Assembly (NCBI GenBank): GCA_002723085.1
Contig: PBNK01000035.1
Location: forward strand, 62,001-126,000
From: Crocinitomicaceae bacterium
Lineage (GTDB): Bacteria; Bacteroidota; Bacteroidia; Flavobacteriales_D; Parvicellaceae
Length of the DNA stretch: 64,000 bases
Reading direction: 5' to 3'
Numbering within the stretch: the stretch's first letter is position 1; each line of letters starts with the position of its first letter. Below the pieces are notes generated by a model, which had not been told where the DNA came from, searched no databases, and worked only from the letters and a program-made list of their open reading frames with translations. A program made the position numbers and the translations under genes. Positions 52,702 to 61,275 of the stretch are shown one piece after another.

Positions 52702-53378
52702 TCTTTAATTAATAAGGGTATATCTTTAATTAGTCTAGAAATATCTGCAGAGTCAGTTCCATTATAAAAACCTCTTATTCTTTGCTTTTGATCTACTAAA
52801 ACAATGTTTTGAGTGTGAACAAAATCTGCCTCTCCTCCATGATTGTAATTAGTATCATTGATTTCTGGCGCAACTAAATATTCTTTTCTAGCAAGTCTGT
52901 ATATTTCTTTTTTATCACCAGTTAAAAAACGCCATGAATTATGACTGGCGTTATGTAGATTAGCGTATTTAAGCAAAACCTCTGGTGTGTCTTGTTCTGG
53001 CCAGACCGTATGTGATAAAATGATAATGTTTTTATTGTGTTTATATTTTTTATGAACCCTTTCTAATTGATTAGTCATTATAGGGCATATCGATCCGCAA
53101 GACACAAAAAAAAAGTCGGCAATAACAATTTTATTTTTTATTAGTTCTTCATTAACTTCTCTACTTAGCTGATCTATTAAATTAAAGTTTTTAATTTCAT
53201 GCCTCAAACATTTTTTTTTTAATGAAGAATCGTAAAGATCCGGATTAACATCACATGGGGTAAGAATAGGAAGGGGCTTGTTGGATTTTGCTTCATAATC
53301 CATCAATTGCGATAGAAACCCTACTAGTGCAACTATTGATAAAAAGAAAATCGCAGTTAAAAGATTTATTTTATTCAT
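52698..53378 (-). CDS. SCO1/SenC-type copper chaperone, membrane anchored
   Basis: 226 residues with an N-terminal membrane anchor (about 5-25) and a periplasmic thioredoxin-like domain. The copper-binding Cys pair is Cys94 and Cys98 (VSCGSICPIM), and the distal His ligand is His188 (DFVHTQNIVLVD). Family members deliver copper to cytochrome oxidase. It is last in a five-gene minus operon starting with purN, and follows the quinone reductase gene by one base. Confidence 0.92.
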   Translation of the reverse strand: MNKINLLTAIFFLSIVALVGFLSQLMDYEAKSNKPLPILTPCDVNPDLYDSSLKKKCLRHEIKNFNLIDQLSREVNEELIKNKIVIADFFFVSCGSICPIMTNQLERVHKKYKHNKNIIILSHTVWPEQDTPEVLLKYANLHNASHNSWRFLTGDKKEIYRLARKEYLVAPEINDTNYNHGGEADFVHTQNIVLVDQKQRIRGFYNGTDSADISRLIKDIPLLIKD

Positions 53379-53379
53379 A

Positions 53380-54411
53380 TTATTCTTCCCAATTAATAAA
53401 AGACTTTCCTGTGAAATTGCCTTTTTCTAACCCATCGTGAGCTGCATGAATTTCTTTATAGCTAAACTCGTGTTTAGCGTTAGGATTAATTTTATTTTCG
53501 CTTGCTAATTTGATTAATTCCTTTAAAATTAGATCAATAACATTAGGTTTATCTTCAGCAATTTTAAGCAAATTAACGCCTATAATGGATTGGGAATTTA
53601 ATAATAAAATAGCCGGATGAACTTTACCAATTTTTAACAATTGAAAAAATGTATTTATAATTCCTTTTGGCTTCTTCAGCCTATCAGATATTCCAAAGAA
53701 AACCAGTTTGCCACCACTACTTAACAAGCTTAAATCTTTCTTTACGGTTTTCCCTCCAACTGGATTAAATATTGCATCAACTTTTTTCTTTCCTATTTTA
53801 GTTTCCACTTCATTTACATAATCTTCTGAAGAAGTAATAATACAAATGTCAACGCCATTTTTTGATAAATAATCTAATTTATTTTTAGAACGAGTTAATC
53901 CAATCACCGTACAACCTTTAAGTTTTGCTAACTGAGTTAATGCTGTACCTACTCCACCTGAAGCCGCATGTATCAAAACAGTATCTCCTTTAATAAGGTT
54001 CATCTCAACATTCAACGCAAAATATGCTGTACAATATTGTGTGGCTAGTGCTAGAGCTGCACCATTGTTAAGGTCTTTTGGAATTTCTTGAATTCCTTTT
54101 ATCGTTGATAAAGCAAACTCTGCATAGCCGCCAAACCTTGTCATAGCCAAAACTCTTTTACCGATATAGTGTTCGTAAGCTGGGTCTTTAACTTTTATTA
54201 CCAATCCCACAACCTCATAACCTAATACAGCTGGTAATGGGGGAGCTGCTCTATACAGCCCTTTCCTGGCCATAATATCTGCAAAATTAATTCCAGAAGC
54301 TTCAACCTTGATTAATACATCTTCATTATTATTTAACTCAGGCTCGGGAACAGTTGCAATTTTAAAACTAGCAGAAGCTTCTCCATATTTTATTAATTGA
54401 ATTGCTTTCAT
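53380..54411 (-). CDS. Zinc-less medium-chain quinone/alcohol dehydrogenase-like oxidoreductase
   Basis: 343 residues of the MDR superfamily (quinone oxidoreductase or enoyl reductase type). The GroES-like N-terminus (ASGINFADIMARKGLY, PAVLGYEVVG) precedes the NADPH fold (VLIHAASGGVGTALTQLAKLKG, about residues 143-164). Zinc-binding Cys/His ligands are absent, so the name quinone oxidoreductase fits better than alcohol dehydrogenase. Substrate unknown. It lies three bases after rnhA in the purN operon. Confidence 0.88.
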   Translation of the reverse strand: MKAIQLIKYGEASASFKIATVPEPELNNNEDVLIKVEASGINFADIMARKGLYRAAPPLPAVLGYEVVGLVIKVKDPAYEHYIGKRVLAMTRFGGYAEFALSTIKGIQEIPKDLNNGAALALATQYCTAYFALNVEMNLIKGDTVLIHAASGGVGTALTQLAKLKGCTVIGLTRSKNKLDYLSKNGVDICIITSSEDYVNEVETKIGKKKVDAIFNPVGGKTVKKDLSLLSSGGKLVFFGISDRLKKPKGIINTFFQLLKIGKVHPAILLLNSQSIIGVNLLKIAEDKPNVIDLILKELIKLASENKINPNAKHEFSYKEIHAAHDGLEKGNFTGKSFINWEE

Positions 54412-54414
54412 TTA

Positions 54415-54891
54415 TTAAAGTAAAGTTTTGGGAGGTCTTTGATTTTTTTCATAGCCTTCATCAATTAATAAATCATTTTGTTCTGCTGCAATAACAGCTA
54501 GCTCATCACATTTTTCATTGAACATGTTGCCTGCATGTCCTTTCACCCAATGAAAAGTAACATGATGTTTCCTATAAATATTTAAAAATCGTTTCCATAG
54601 GTCAATGTTCTTTTTGCCTTTAAATGCTTTTTTTTCCCAATTGAAAACCCAGTTTTTATTTACCGCATCAACTACATATTTAGAGTCAGAATAAATAGCT
54701 ATTGTTTGGGCTTGTTTTTTAAGCGTTTCTAAACCTACAATAACAGCTAACAGCTCCATTCTGTTGTTTGTCGTCATTCTAAAACCTTCAGAAATTTCTC
54801 TATAATGTTTCCCCGCCTTCAATACAATTCCATACCCCCCGTTTCCAGGGTTTCCTTTAGCTGCACCATCAGTATACATTGTTATATTCAT
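54415..54891 (-). CDS. rnhA: Ribonuclease HI
   Basis: 158 residues. Degrades the RNA strand of RNA-DNA hybrids. The DEDD site is seen as Asp8 (MYTDGAAKGNPG), Glu46 (NRMELLAV), Asp69 (IYSDSKYVVDAV) and Asp129 (NEKCDELA), with His119 in the WVKGHAGN loop. Length is normal for bacterial RNase HI. It overlaps the potassium channel gene by one base. Confidence 0.96.
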   Translation of the reverse strand: MNITMYTDGAAKGNPGNGGYGIVLKAGKHYREISEGFRMTTNNRMELLAVIVGLETLKKQAQTIAIYSDSKYVVDAVNKNWVFNWEKKAFKGKKNIDLWKRFLNIYRKHHVTFHWVKGHAGNMFNEKCDELAVIAAEQNDLLIDEGYEKNQRPPKTLL

Positions 54892-55706
54892 TAACCTTTT
54901 GGATTTATTTCTTCACCGCAATGTTTACAAAATAATGCATTTTCATCATGCCCTTCTTGTGAACAACTTGGACAACTTTGAGTATTTATTTTTTCTGCTT
55001 TAGCAAGCTCAATAGAGACCATTCCTGTGGGTACAGCAATAATTGCATAACCTAAAATCATTATTATTGATGCGAAAAATTGTCCTAAAACCGTTTGAGG
55101 AGCAATATCGCCATAACCAACCGTGGTAAGGGTTACAATAGCCCAATATATACTTCTAGGAATACTTGTAAACCCATCTTTAGGATCTTCAATTATGTAG
55201 ATAATTGTACCCATAATTGTTGCTACAGCTAACACTGCTAATAAAAAAACAACAATTCGTTGCCTACTCGCAATAAGTGCCTGCTTTAATGTGTTAGCTT
55301 CTTTGACATATCTAAAAAGTTTTAAAATTCTAAAAACCCGAAGAAGTCTAATTGTTCGAATTGTTTTTATAGAAGATATGGAATCTGAAAGCATAAATAT
55401 GCCTAAGTAAGTTGGCAAAAGAGAAATCAAGTCAATTAAGCCATAAAAACTAAAAATATATTTTAGTGGTTTTTTTACACTTATTATTCTTAAAACATAT
55501 TCTATTGAAAAAATACCTGTAATTATCCATTCAAAAACAGTTAAAAATGTATTGTATTTCAGGCTGTATGATTCTACACTTTCAACCATTACCGCTGCAA
55601 CACTTAATAAAATTAAAATCAGCAAAACAATATCAAACAGCTTTCCTAAAAAGGTATCAGCCTCAAAAATAATTTCGTGTGTCTTTTTTCTAAACTTATT
55701 CAGCAT
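54891..55706 (-). CDS. Voltage-gated-like potassium channel with C-terminal zinc ribbon
   Basis: 271 residues. Six membrane segments with an S4-type segment of repeated Arg (RTIRLLRVFRILKLFRYVKE, about 117-136) and the selectivity filter TVGYGD (195-200). After S6 a short linker leads to a zinc ribbon with Cys245, 248, 260 and 263 (CPSC...CKHC). The channel probably forms a tetramer in the inner membrane. The ribbon may bind a partner or sense metal or redox state. It overlaps both purN and rnhA by one base. Confidence 0.88.
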   Translation of the reverse strand: MLNKFRKKTHEIIFEADTFLGKLFDIVLLILILLSVAAVMVESVESYSLKYNTFLTVFEWIITGIFSIEYVLRIISVKKPLKYIFSFYGLIDLISLLPTYLGIFMLSDSISSIKTIRTIRLLRVFRILKLFRYVKEANTLKQALIASRQRIVVFLLAVLAVATIMGTIIYIIEDPKDGFTSIPRSIYWAIVTLTTVGYGDIAPQTVLGQFFASIIMILGYAIIAVPTGMVSIELAKAEKINTQSCPSCSQEGHDENALFCKHCGEEINPKG

Positions 55707-56275
55707 TAGTAACTTTTTAAAATCAATTCTTCAATTGTAACCGGAAAATACAATTTTTCAAGGTTTTTAATTTTAAGGGCAATACTTTCTATTGTTTCTT
55801 TTTTAGAAAGCTTCGTTTCGTATTGCTTTATAATTGTTCCTTCATCGTAGTTTTTGTTTACATAATGAATTGTTATGCCTGTTTTAGTTTCATTTGATTC
55901 TAAAACTGCTTTATGTACATTGTTTCCATACATGCCTTTTCCTCCAAATTTAGGCAATAAAGAAGGATGTAGGTTAATTATTTTTCCTTTATAATTTGTT
56001 ATGAATTTTTCTGGTATTTTTAATAGAAACCCAGCTAATACAACAAGTTCAATATTCTTTTCCCTAAGTTTTTCTAGCACACTTTTAGTGTCACTTAATG
56101 ATTCCTTATCAATCACTAATTGATGAATATTGTTGTTTTTAGCGTGAATTAAAGCCCCTGCACTTGAATTATTAGAAACCACCAAAACAATATTTATTGT
56201 TTTATTTTTCTTGAAAAAATCAATTATATTTTTTACATTACTTCCTGTACCAGAGGCAAATAAGGCTATATTCAT
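55706..56275 (-). CDS. purN: Phosphoribosylglycinamide formyltransferase
   Basis: 189 residues. Transfers a formyl group from formyl-THF to GAR in purine synthesis. Visible are the phosphate-binding ASGTGSNVKNII near residue 8, the catalytic Asn/His block INLHPSLLPKFGGKGMYG (about 101-118), and the late Asp in NYDEGTII. It is first in the minus operon and lies back to back with acpP. A possible promoter is 13 bases upstream of the start. Confidence 0.94.
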   Translation of the reverse strand: MNIALFASGTGSNVKNIIDFFKKNKTINIVLVVSNNSSAGALIHAKNNNIHQLVIDKESLSDTKSVLEKLREKNIELVVLAGFLLKIPEKFITNYKGKIINLHPSLLPKFGGKGMYGNNVHKAVLESNETKTGITIHYVNKNYDEGTIIKQYETKLSKKETIESIALKIKNLEKLYFPVTIEELILKSY

Positions 56276-56287
56276 TGTGTTTTTTTC

Positions 56288-56319
56288 GAAATATATAGAT
56301 AGAATTTCAATGAATCAAC
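56288..56319 (-). promoter_or_regulatory. Possible purN promoter
   Basis: On the minus strand GTTG, a 20-base spacer and TATATTTC resemble TTTG-N19-TAnnTTTG with one mismatch in each box. The purN ATG starts 13 bases downstream, so the leader would be very short. Confidence 0.3.
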
Positions 56320-56351
56320 TTAATCTTATGAATAAGTTAATCTTAAAGTAC

Positions 56352-56382
56352 TTTGCATACTTAACGAAATGTTTTTTATTTG
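56352..56382 (+). promoter_or_regulatory. acpP-fabF-rnc promoter
   Basis: TTTG (56352-56355), exactly 19 bases, then TTTATTTG (56375-56382), one mismatch from TAnnTTTG. This is the best full match to the Bacteroidota promoter consensus in the window. Transcription should start near 56389, leaving about 22 bases before the acpP ATG, as expected for a highly expressed gene. Confidence 0.6.
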
Positions 56383-56411
56383 CACTTTAAATTAATTAAA
56401 AATAAACTAAA

Positions 56412-56645
56412 ATGTCTGACGTAAAATCTAAAGTAATCTCAATTATCGTTGATAAATTGGGTGTTGATGAAGGAGAAGTATCAACTGAAGCTAGCTTCAC
56501 AAATGACTTAGGAGCTGATTCTCTTGACACAGTAGAACTAATTATGGAATTTGAAAAGGAATTTAATATTGCAATTCCTGATGAGCAAGCCGAAAACATC
56601 CAAACTGTTGGACAGGCTATCTCATACATTGAAGAAAACAAGTAA
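56412..56645 (+). CDS. acpP: Acyl carrier protein
   Basis: 77 residues, strongly acidic. The phosphopantetheine attachment Ser37 sits in the invariant motif [10 protein letters not shown]. Carries growing acyl chains in fatty acid synthesis. It is first in the acpP-fabF-rnc operon, 36 bases before fabF, behind a good promoter. Confidence 0.98.
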   Translation: MSDVKSKVISIIVDKLGVDEGEVSTEASFTNDLGADSLDTVELIMEFEKEFNIAIPDEQAENIQTVGQAISYIEENK

Positions 56646-56681
56646 GAAATTTAAATCATTTAACTCATAAGCTTTTTTGTT

Positions 56682-57935
56682 ATGGAAAAAAAACGAGTAG
56701 TAATTACTGGTTTAGGTGCACTAACGCCAATAGGAAACTCTGTAGATGAATACTGGAATAATCTTATTGCTGGAAAAAGTGGTGCTGATTTCATTACAAA
56801 ATTTGATGCAGGTCTTTTTAAAACCCAATTTGCTTGTGAAGTAAAAGATTTTGACCCACTTTCCATCATGGACAGAAAAGAGGTAAGGAAACTTGACCCC
56901 TTTTCTGTTTATGCTATGGCAACTGCTCAAGAGGCGCTCGCTGATTCTAATATTGATTTAGAGAAAGTTGACCTTTATCGTGCAGGTGTCGTGTGGGGAT
57001 CTGGTATTGGAGGCATGAAAACGTTTCAAGAAGAATGCTTCAATTACAAAGAAGGGGATGGTACACCAAGGTTTAATCCTTTCTTTGTTCCTAAAATGAT
57101 TGTAGATATTGCCGCTGGTCACATTTCAATAAAATATGGACTTAAGGGACCTAATTACGTTACTGTGTCAGCTTGTGCCTCATCTACTAATGCATTAATT
57201 GATTCTTTAATGTTAATTCAATTAGGAAAATGCGATTTTATTATTTCTGGTGGTTCTGAAGCTGGAGTAAACATAGCTGGTGTAGGCGGATTTAATGCTT
57301 TAAAAGCTCTTTCAACTAGAAATGACAACCCTAAAACTGCTTCAAGGCCATTCGACTCGACAAGAGATGGTTTCGTGCTTGGTGAGGGTTCTGGTTGTTT
57401 AATTCTTGAAGAATTAGAGCATGCTAAGGCAAGAGGAGCTAAAATTTATGCAGAAGTAGTTGGTGGAGGGCTTACTGCTGACGCTCATCACATCACAGCC
57501 CCTCATCCAGAAGGATTAGGAGCTATTAATGTAATGAAATTATCATTAGAAGATGCCGGGATGAAACCAGAAGATATAGACTATATTAATGTTCATGGAA
57601 CTTCAACACCTCTTGGTGATATTGCTGAAACAATAGCCATTAAAGAAGTATTTGGTGATCATGCATATAACTTAAACATTAGCAGTACTAAATCAATGAC
57701 CGGTCACTTATTGGGTGCTGCTGGAGCTATTGAAGCCATTGCTTGTGTTAAGTCTATTGAAAATGATATTGTTCCTCCAACAATTAATTTTGAACACAAA
57801 GATGAGAGCATAGATTATAACTTGAACCTCACTTTAAATAAAGCTCAAGAAAGAACAGTAAACGCTGCATTGAGCAACACCTTTGGGTTTGGCGGCCACA
57901 ACACCTCCATAATCATGAAAAAATACAATGATTAA
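56682..57935 (+). CDS. fabF: 3-oxoacyl-ACP synthase II
   Basis: 417 residues, the elongating condensing enzyme of fatty acid synthesis. The catalytic triad Cys165 (VSACASSTNA), His305 (NVHGTSTPLGD) and His342 (KSMTGHLLGAAG) is intact, with the C-terminal NTFGFGGHN signature. Length is normal for FabF. Its last eight bases overlap rnc. Confidence 0.98.
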   Translation: MEKKRVVITGLGALTPIGNSVDEYWNNLIAGKSGADFITKFDAGLFKTQFACEVKDFDPLSIMDRKEVRKLDPFSVYAMATAQEALADSNIDLEKVDLYRAGVVWGSGIGGMKTFQEECFNYKEGDGTPRFNPFFVPKMIVDIAAGHISIKYGLKGPNYVTVSACASSTNALIDSLMLIQLGKCDFIISGGSEAGVNIAGVGGFNALKALSTRNDNPKTASRPFDSTRDGFVLGEGSGCLILEELEHAKARGAKIYAEVVGGGLTADAHHITAPHPEGLGAINVMKLSLEDAGMKPEDIDYINVHGTSTPLGDIAETIAIKEVFGDHAYNLNISSTKSMTGHLLGAAGAIEAIACVKSIENDIVPPTINFEHKDESIDYNLNLTLNKAQERTVNAALSNTFGFGGHNTSIIMKKYND

Positions 57936-58644
57936 ATCCTTTTTTTTCAAAAAAAAAGATAGTTTACTCTCTCCTATTTATCTTAATTTTTTAAATGATG
58001 TTCTTGGCATTAAGCCAAAAGATGAACATTTATATTTGGAAGCAATTACCCATGCTTCATATAAAAAAAGTAGGGAAAATATAGCAGATAACGAACGTCT
58101 TGAATTTTTAGGAGATGCTTTTATATCAATGGCAATTGGGGAATACCTATTTGAAAAATTTCCTGATAAAAATGAAGGATTCTTATCGCAATTAAGAGCT
58201 AAAGTGGTTAGTCGTGAACAACTTAATTCTTTAGGAAAAAAAATTGGTCTTGAAAAGCATATTTTATATCAAAAAAGCACAAATAAATATAAATCTTTAA
58301 TTGGGAATGCTTTTGAAGCGTTATTTGGGGCAATACTTTTAGATCAGGGTTTTTTAAAAGCAAAGCAGATTTTTAATGACTACATCATTTCTAAATTTAT
58401 TGATCTTGAAACGATACAAATAGAACAAAGAGATTTCAAAAGCGAGCTATTGGTCCATTGTCAAAAAGAACAAAAAAAACTGTCATTTAAAACCATCTCA
58501 AAAGAATTAAAAAACGGAGAATATATTTTCACTATTTCTGCAATAATAAATAATGAAGAAAAAAGTATAGGAACAGGGTATTCAAAGAAAGAAGCTGAAC
58601 AAAATGCTTCAAAAAACCTTATATCAAACCTTAATCATTTTTAA
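57928..58644 (+). CDS. rnc: Ribonuclease III
   Basis: 238 residues. Cuts double-stranded RNA such as rRNA precursors. The signature NERLEFLGDAFISMAIGEY (about residues 52-70) and the second acidic block GNAFEALFGAILLDQG form the catalytic site. The C-terminal dsRNA-binding domain runs from about 165 to 235 (DFKSELLVHCQKEQ to YSKKEAEQNASKNLI). The gene overlaps fabF by eight bases, and its 3' end overlaps the convergent pseudouridine-synthase-like gene by 21. Confidence 0.96.
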   Translation: MIKSFFFKKKDSLLSPIYLNFLNDVLGIKPKDEHLYLEAITHASYKKSRENIADNERLEFLGDAFISMAIGEYLFEKFPDKNEGFLSQLRAKVVSREQLNSLGKKIGLEKHILYQKSTNKYKSLIGNAFEALFGAILLDQGFLKAKQIFNDYIISKFIDLETIQIEQRDFKSELLVHCQKEQKKLSFKTISKELKNGEYIFTISAIINNEEKSIGTGYSKKEAEQNASKNLISNLNHF

Positions 58645-59304
58645 AAACCCAATCTCCTTATGCAATAAAACCCTACTTTTTCCTCTAATTAAGTCTCCTT
58701 TAATAACTCCGCCAAATTCAATTCTATCAGCATTGATTAGCTTATTATTTAATTTTTTAAAGGCTTGACCAATGTAAGCAACGCTCCCAAAACTAACTGT
58801 TACTATCAACTGAAAGTTGTCCTTTTCTTGTCTTCCGTAATTTATATCATCAAAACAAACCTTTATTCCATCAAGATTAATTCCCTGAATAAGTTTGTTA
58901 ATCTGTTTTTGTTCTATTTTTTTTTCTGTTTTGAGAATAAATTTTTGTTTAATCCGAGCGCTAGAATTTGATAGTCTATCGATTAAATATTGATCATTAG
59001 TAAGAACTATTAACCCTGAAAAACATTCCTGCATTTCGCCTAAAACAGATAGGTTTTCGTTAGATTTATCGTTAATAAAATCAAGTGCTGATGTGTTTTT
59101 TGGTTTATTTACAAGTAAATAAATTAGCTTTTGAGGGCTAAGAACATCTCCATTGTATTCTACAACATCATTGTCGCCAACTTTAACCCCTAATGAATTA
59201 ACGACTTGTTTATTAACCATTATTTTACCAGATGATATTAATTTATCAGCATCTCTTCTTGAGCAAACGCCTGAATTAGCAATATACCTATTAAGTCTAA
59301 TCAT
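58624..59304 (-). CDS. S4-domain pseudouridine-synthase-fold protein, catalytic residues lost
   Basis: 226 residues. An N-terminal S4 RNA-binding domain (MIRLNRYIANSGVCSRRDAD, about 2-60) and an RsuA/RluB-type fold (YLLVNKPKN about 62-70, GLIVLTND about 97-104). The catalytic motif, normally GRLD, reads GEMQ (89-92), so the essential Asp is Gln92. The late RxxQxRRM block is also degenerate (GSVAYIGQAF). It should still bind RNA but not make pseudouridine. TTG or GTG alternatives are not needed; the ATG at 59304 fits. It overlaps yraN upstream by four bases and rnc downstream by 21. Confidence 0.8.
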   Translation of the reverse strand: MIRLNRYIANSGVCSRRDADKLISSGKIMVNKQVVNSLGVKVGDNDVVEYNGDVLSPQKLIYLLVNKPKNTSALDFINDKSNENLSVLGEMQECFSGLIVLTNDQYLIDRLSNSSARIKQKFILKTEKKIEQKQINKLIQGINLDGIKVCFDDINYGRQEKDNFQLIVTVSFGSVAYIGQAFKKLNNKLINADRIEFGGVIKGDLIRGKSRVLLHKEIGFLKMIKV

Positions 59305-59672
59305 TGTAATGTGGGATACATAAATCCTTTATAATGATTAAAGTTAGGTGAATTATTACATAATGTGATTTGAATAAGGTCAAATCGAATTTCTTCATCC
59401 AAACAATATGTATTGATGTAATTATGCGCTGCATTCATGATCCTATTTTGCTGTGAAATAGAAACCATTTCATTTACGGTTTGATTGATTGTGTTATGTC
59501 TAGTTTTGACTTCAACAAAAACAATTTTATTATGTTTTTTTACAATTAAATCAATTTCTGACTTTCTATGTCTCCAATTTTTATGCAACAACTTGTATCC
59601 TTTATTTTGAAAAAATTCCAAAGCAGCTTTTTCTCCTTGTTTTCCAAAAATTACATTTGATCTTTTTGACAA
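59301..59672 (-). CDS. YraN family endonuclease-like protein (UPF0102)
   Basis: 123 residues. The restriction-endonuclease-like fold is seen in GEKAALEFFQNKGYKLLHKN, then SEIDLIVKKHNKIVFVEVKTR, which holds the Asp and ExK metal-site residues. The family's function is not known; Holliday-junction-resolvase-like nuclease activity has been suggested from the fold. It overlaps the pseudouridine-synthase-like gene by four bases (ATGA). Confidence 0.93.
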   Translation of the reverse strand: MSKRSNVIFGKQGEKAALEFFQNKGYKLLHKNWRHRKSEIDLIVKKHNKIVFVEVKTRHNTINQTVNEMVSISQQNRIMNAAHNYINTYCLDEEIRFDLIQITLCNNSPNFNHYKGFMYPTLQ

Positions 59673-59739
59673 ACTATATTTCCTATTAAGTAATTATTAA
59701 ATTAGCAACTGAATTTTTCTAAACTAATTATTTATTCTG

Positions 59740-60582
59740 ATGAAAAAAAACTTTTTACTTACGCTGTTTTTATGTTTTTCAATATTTATTTCCAATGGAC
59801 AAATTAATACACCACAAGCCAGCCCCATGTGTGAAATATCCCAATCTGTAGGGGTTTCTAATGTTTCTATTACTTATAACAGACCTGGCGTTAAAAACCG
59901 AGTAATTTTTGGGGAACTAGTTCCCTATGATAAAATGTGGAGAACTGGAGCTAATAAAGCAACAAAAGTTACTTTTAGTAAAGATGTGAAAGTGGGTGGT
60001 AAGGATTTATCAGCAGGAGATTACTCATTATTTACTATTCCTTCTGAAAAAGAATGGACTATAATTTTTAATGAAGATCTTGATTTGTGGGGGACTGGGG
60101 ATTATAATCAAGATAAAGATGCTCTGCGAATTAATGTTCCTTCAGAAACTTTAGAAAAGTCTGTAGAATCGTTTACAATAGATTTTGGTTCTTTTACTCA
60201 ATCAGGTGCTGAATTAATCCTTTCATGGGAAAATACTAGAGTTGTAATACAGATTACCACCAATGCTGTTGAGGAAGTTCAAAAAGAATATACAGCATTA
60301 TTAGAGAATGGCCCTGATGCCAATACTTACTATAGAGGTGCAAGGTTTTTTCTTGATAATGATTTAGATATGACTTTGGCTTTAAAATGGATTGATTTAG
60401 CCATTGAAAAAAGACCAGAAGCTTTTTGGATGTTATATCAAAAAGCAAGAATTCTAGTAAAATTAGGTGAAACCAAAGAGGCTATCAAAGTTGCTGAAAA
60501 AGCAATTGAAATGGCTAATTCTGCTGAAGATTCCTATGGGTACGACTCAAAAGCAGAAGAGTTAATCAAACAATTAAAATAA
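59740..60582 (+). CDS. DUF2911 exported protein with helical C-terminal region
   Basis: 280 residues with a signal peptide (about 1-20, ending FISNGQ). The DUF2911 domain (about 25-170) includes the conserved SVGVSNVSITYNRPGVKNR, VPYDKMWRTGANKATKVTFS and AGDYSLFTIPSEKEWTIIFN. The last 90 residues (YYRGARFFLDNDLDMTLALK to EAIKVAEKAIEMANSAEDSY) form helical, TPR-like hairpins. Function unknown, common in marine Bacteroidota. Convergent with the outer-membrane-like gene at 60605. Confidence 0.86.
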   Translation: MKKNFLLTLFLCFSIFISNGQINTPQASPMCEISQSVGVSNVSITYNRPGVKNRVIFGELVPYDKMWRTGANKATKVTFSKDVKVGGKDLSAGDYSLFTIPSEKEWTIIFNEDLDLWGTGDYNQDKDALRINVPSETLEKSVESFTIDFGSFTQSGAELILSWENTRVVIQITTNAVEEVQKEYTALLENGPDANTYYRGARFFLDNDLDMTLALKWIDLAIEKRPEAFWMLYQKARILVKLGETKEAIKVAEKAIEMANSAEDSYGYDSKAEELIKQLK

Positions 60583-60604
60583 ATCAATTGGTTTTTGATG
60601 TCGT

Positions 60605-61213
60605 TTACTTTTTCAAAAAAGTAACGCATACTCCAATGGTTAGCATATCAAATACTGCACCCAGTTGTTGAGATAATATCTTACCGTTAGAAATATGATT
60701 GTAACCTAACGAAAAAGCAATGTTTTGTGAAAAATAGTTCGAAATATACCAGTAGTGGTGAAAGTTTAATCCGCTTTTTAATCCATCATTTTTTTGAGCA
60801 TTTGATTCAACCCATAAAATGGCTAATTGTGATTTTATAAATGTTTTTTTAGCAACTTTAAAAGACAATTCTTGCCCCAAGCCTATTCCATTTCCTCCTT
60901 TTTCTGTTAAGTGAAAAACAGCCAATGGAGACGCTGTAAACAAACGATCGTAATAAGTAGAGTCAAAAGTAGAACGCTCAAAATTTGATGGGGTATCTAA
61001 GGATCTTTTAAATGGGAAATATACCTGAGCAAAAAAGGCCGGCTGACGAAAACTGCTTTCTATGGAGCTGGATCCAGGCAATCTTGATCTGTAAACCCCT
61101 GGGTTTATACTAACCTTTAGTGGTGTCTTTTCTAATTCAAAAACGACTCGTTCTACTTGGCTATAAATCGAAATTGAATAGATTGTTGCAACAATTAATA
61201 CTAATTTTTTCAT
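60605..61213 (-). CDS. Putative outer-membrane barrel protein with PagL-like NHISNG motif
   Basis: 202 residues with a signal peptide (about 1-18, ending SISIYSQ). The chain alternates short hydrophobic strands and turns, as in small outer-membrane barrels, and ends TIGVCVTFLKK. The segment LGYNHISNGKI resembles the HxSN site of PagL-type lipid A 3-O-deacylases, but the rest does not convince me. I call it an outer-membrane-like protein with low confidence in any enzyme role. Confidence 0.5.
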   Translation of the reverse strand: MKKLVLIVATIYSISIYSQVERVVFELEKTPLKVSINPGVYRSRLPGSSSIESSFRQPAFFAQVYFPFKRSLDTPSNFERSTFDSTYYDRLFTASPLAVFHLTEKGGNGIGLGQELSFKVAKKTFIKSQLAILWVESNAQKNDGLKSGLNFHHYWYISNYFSQNIAFSLGYNHISNGKILSQQLGAVFDMLTIGVCVTFLKK

Positions 61214-61275
61214 TGGGAATTAAAATCGTTAAAAACCAAAATTCATCTTATAAGTTGATTTCCATAAATAATGTG

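Noticed and set aside
56396-56641. 81-codon antisense open frame over acpP
   Set aside because: Shadow of the conserved acpP frame.
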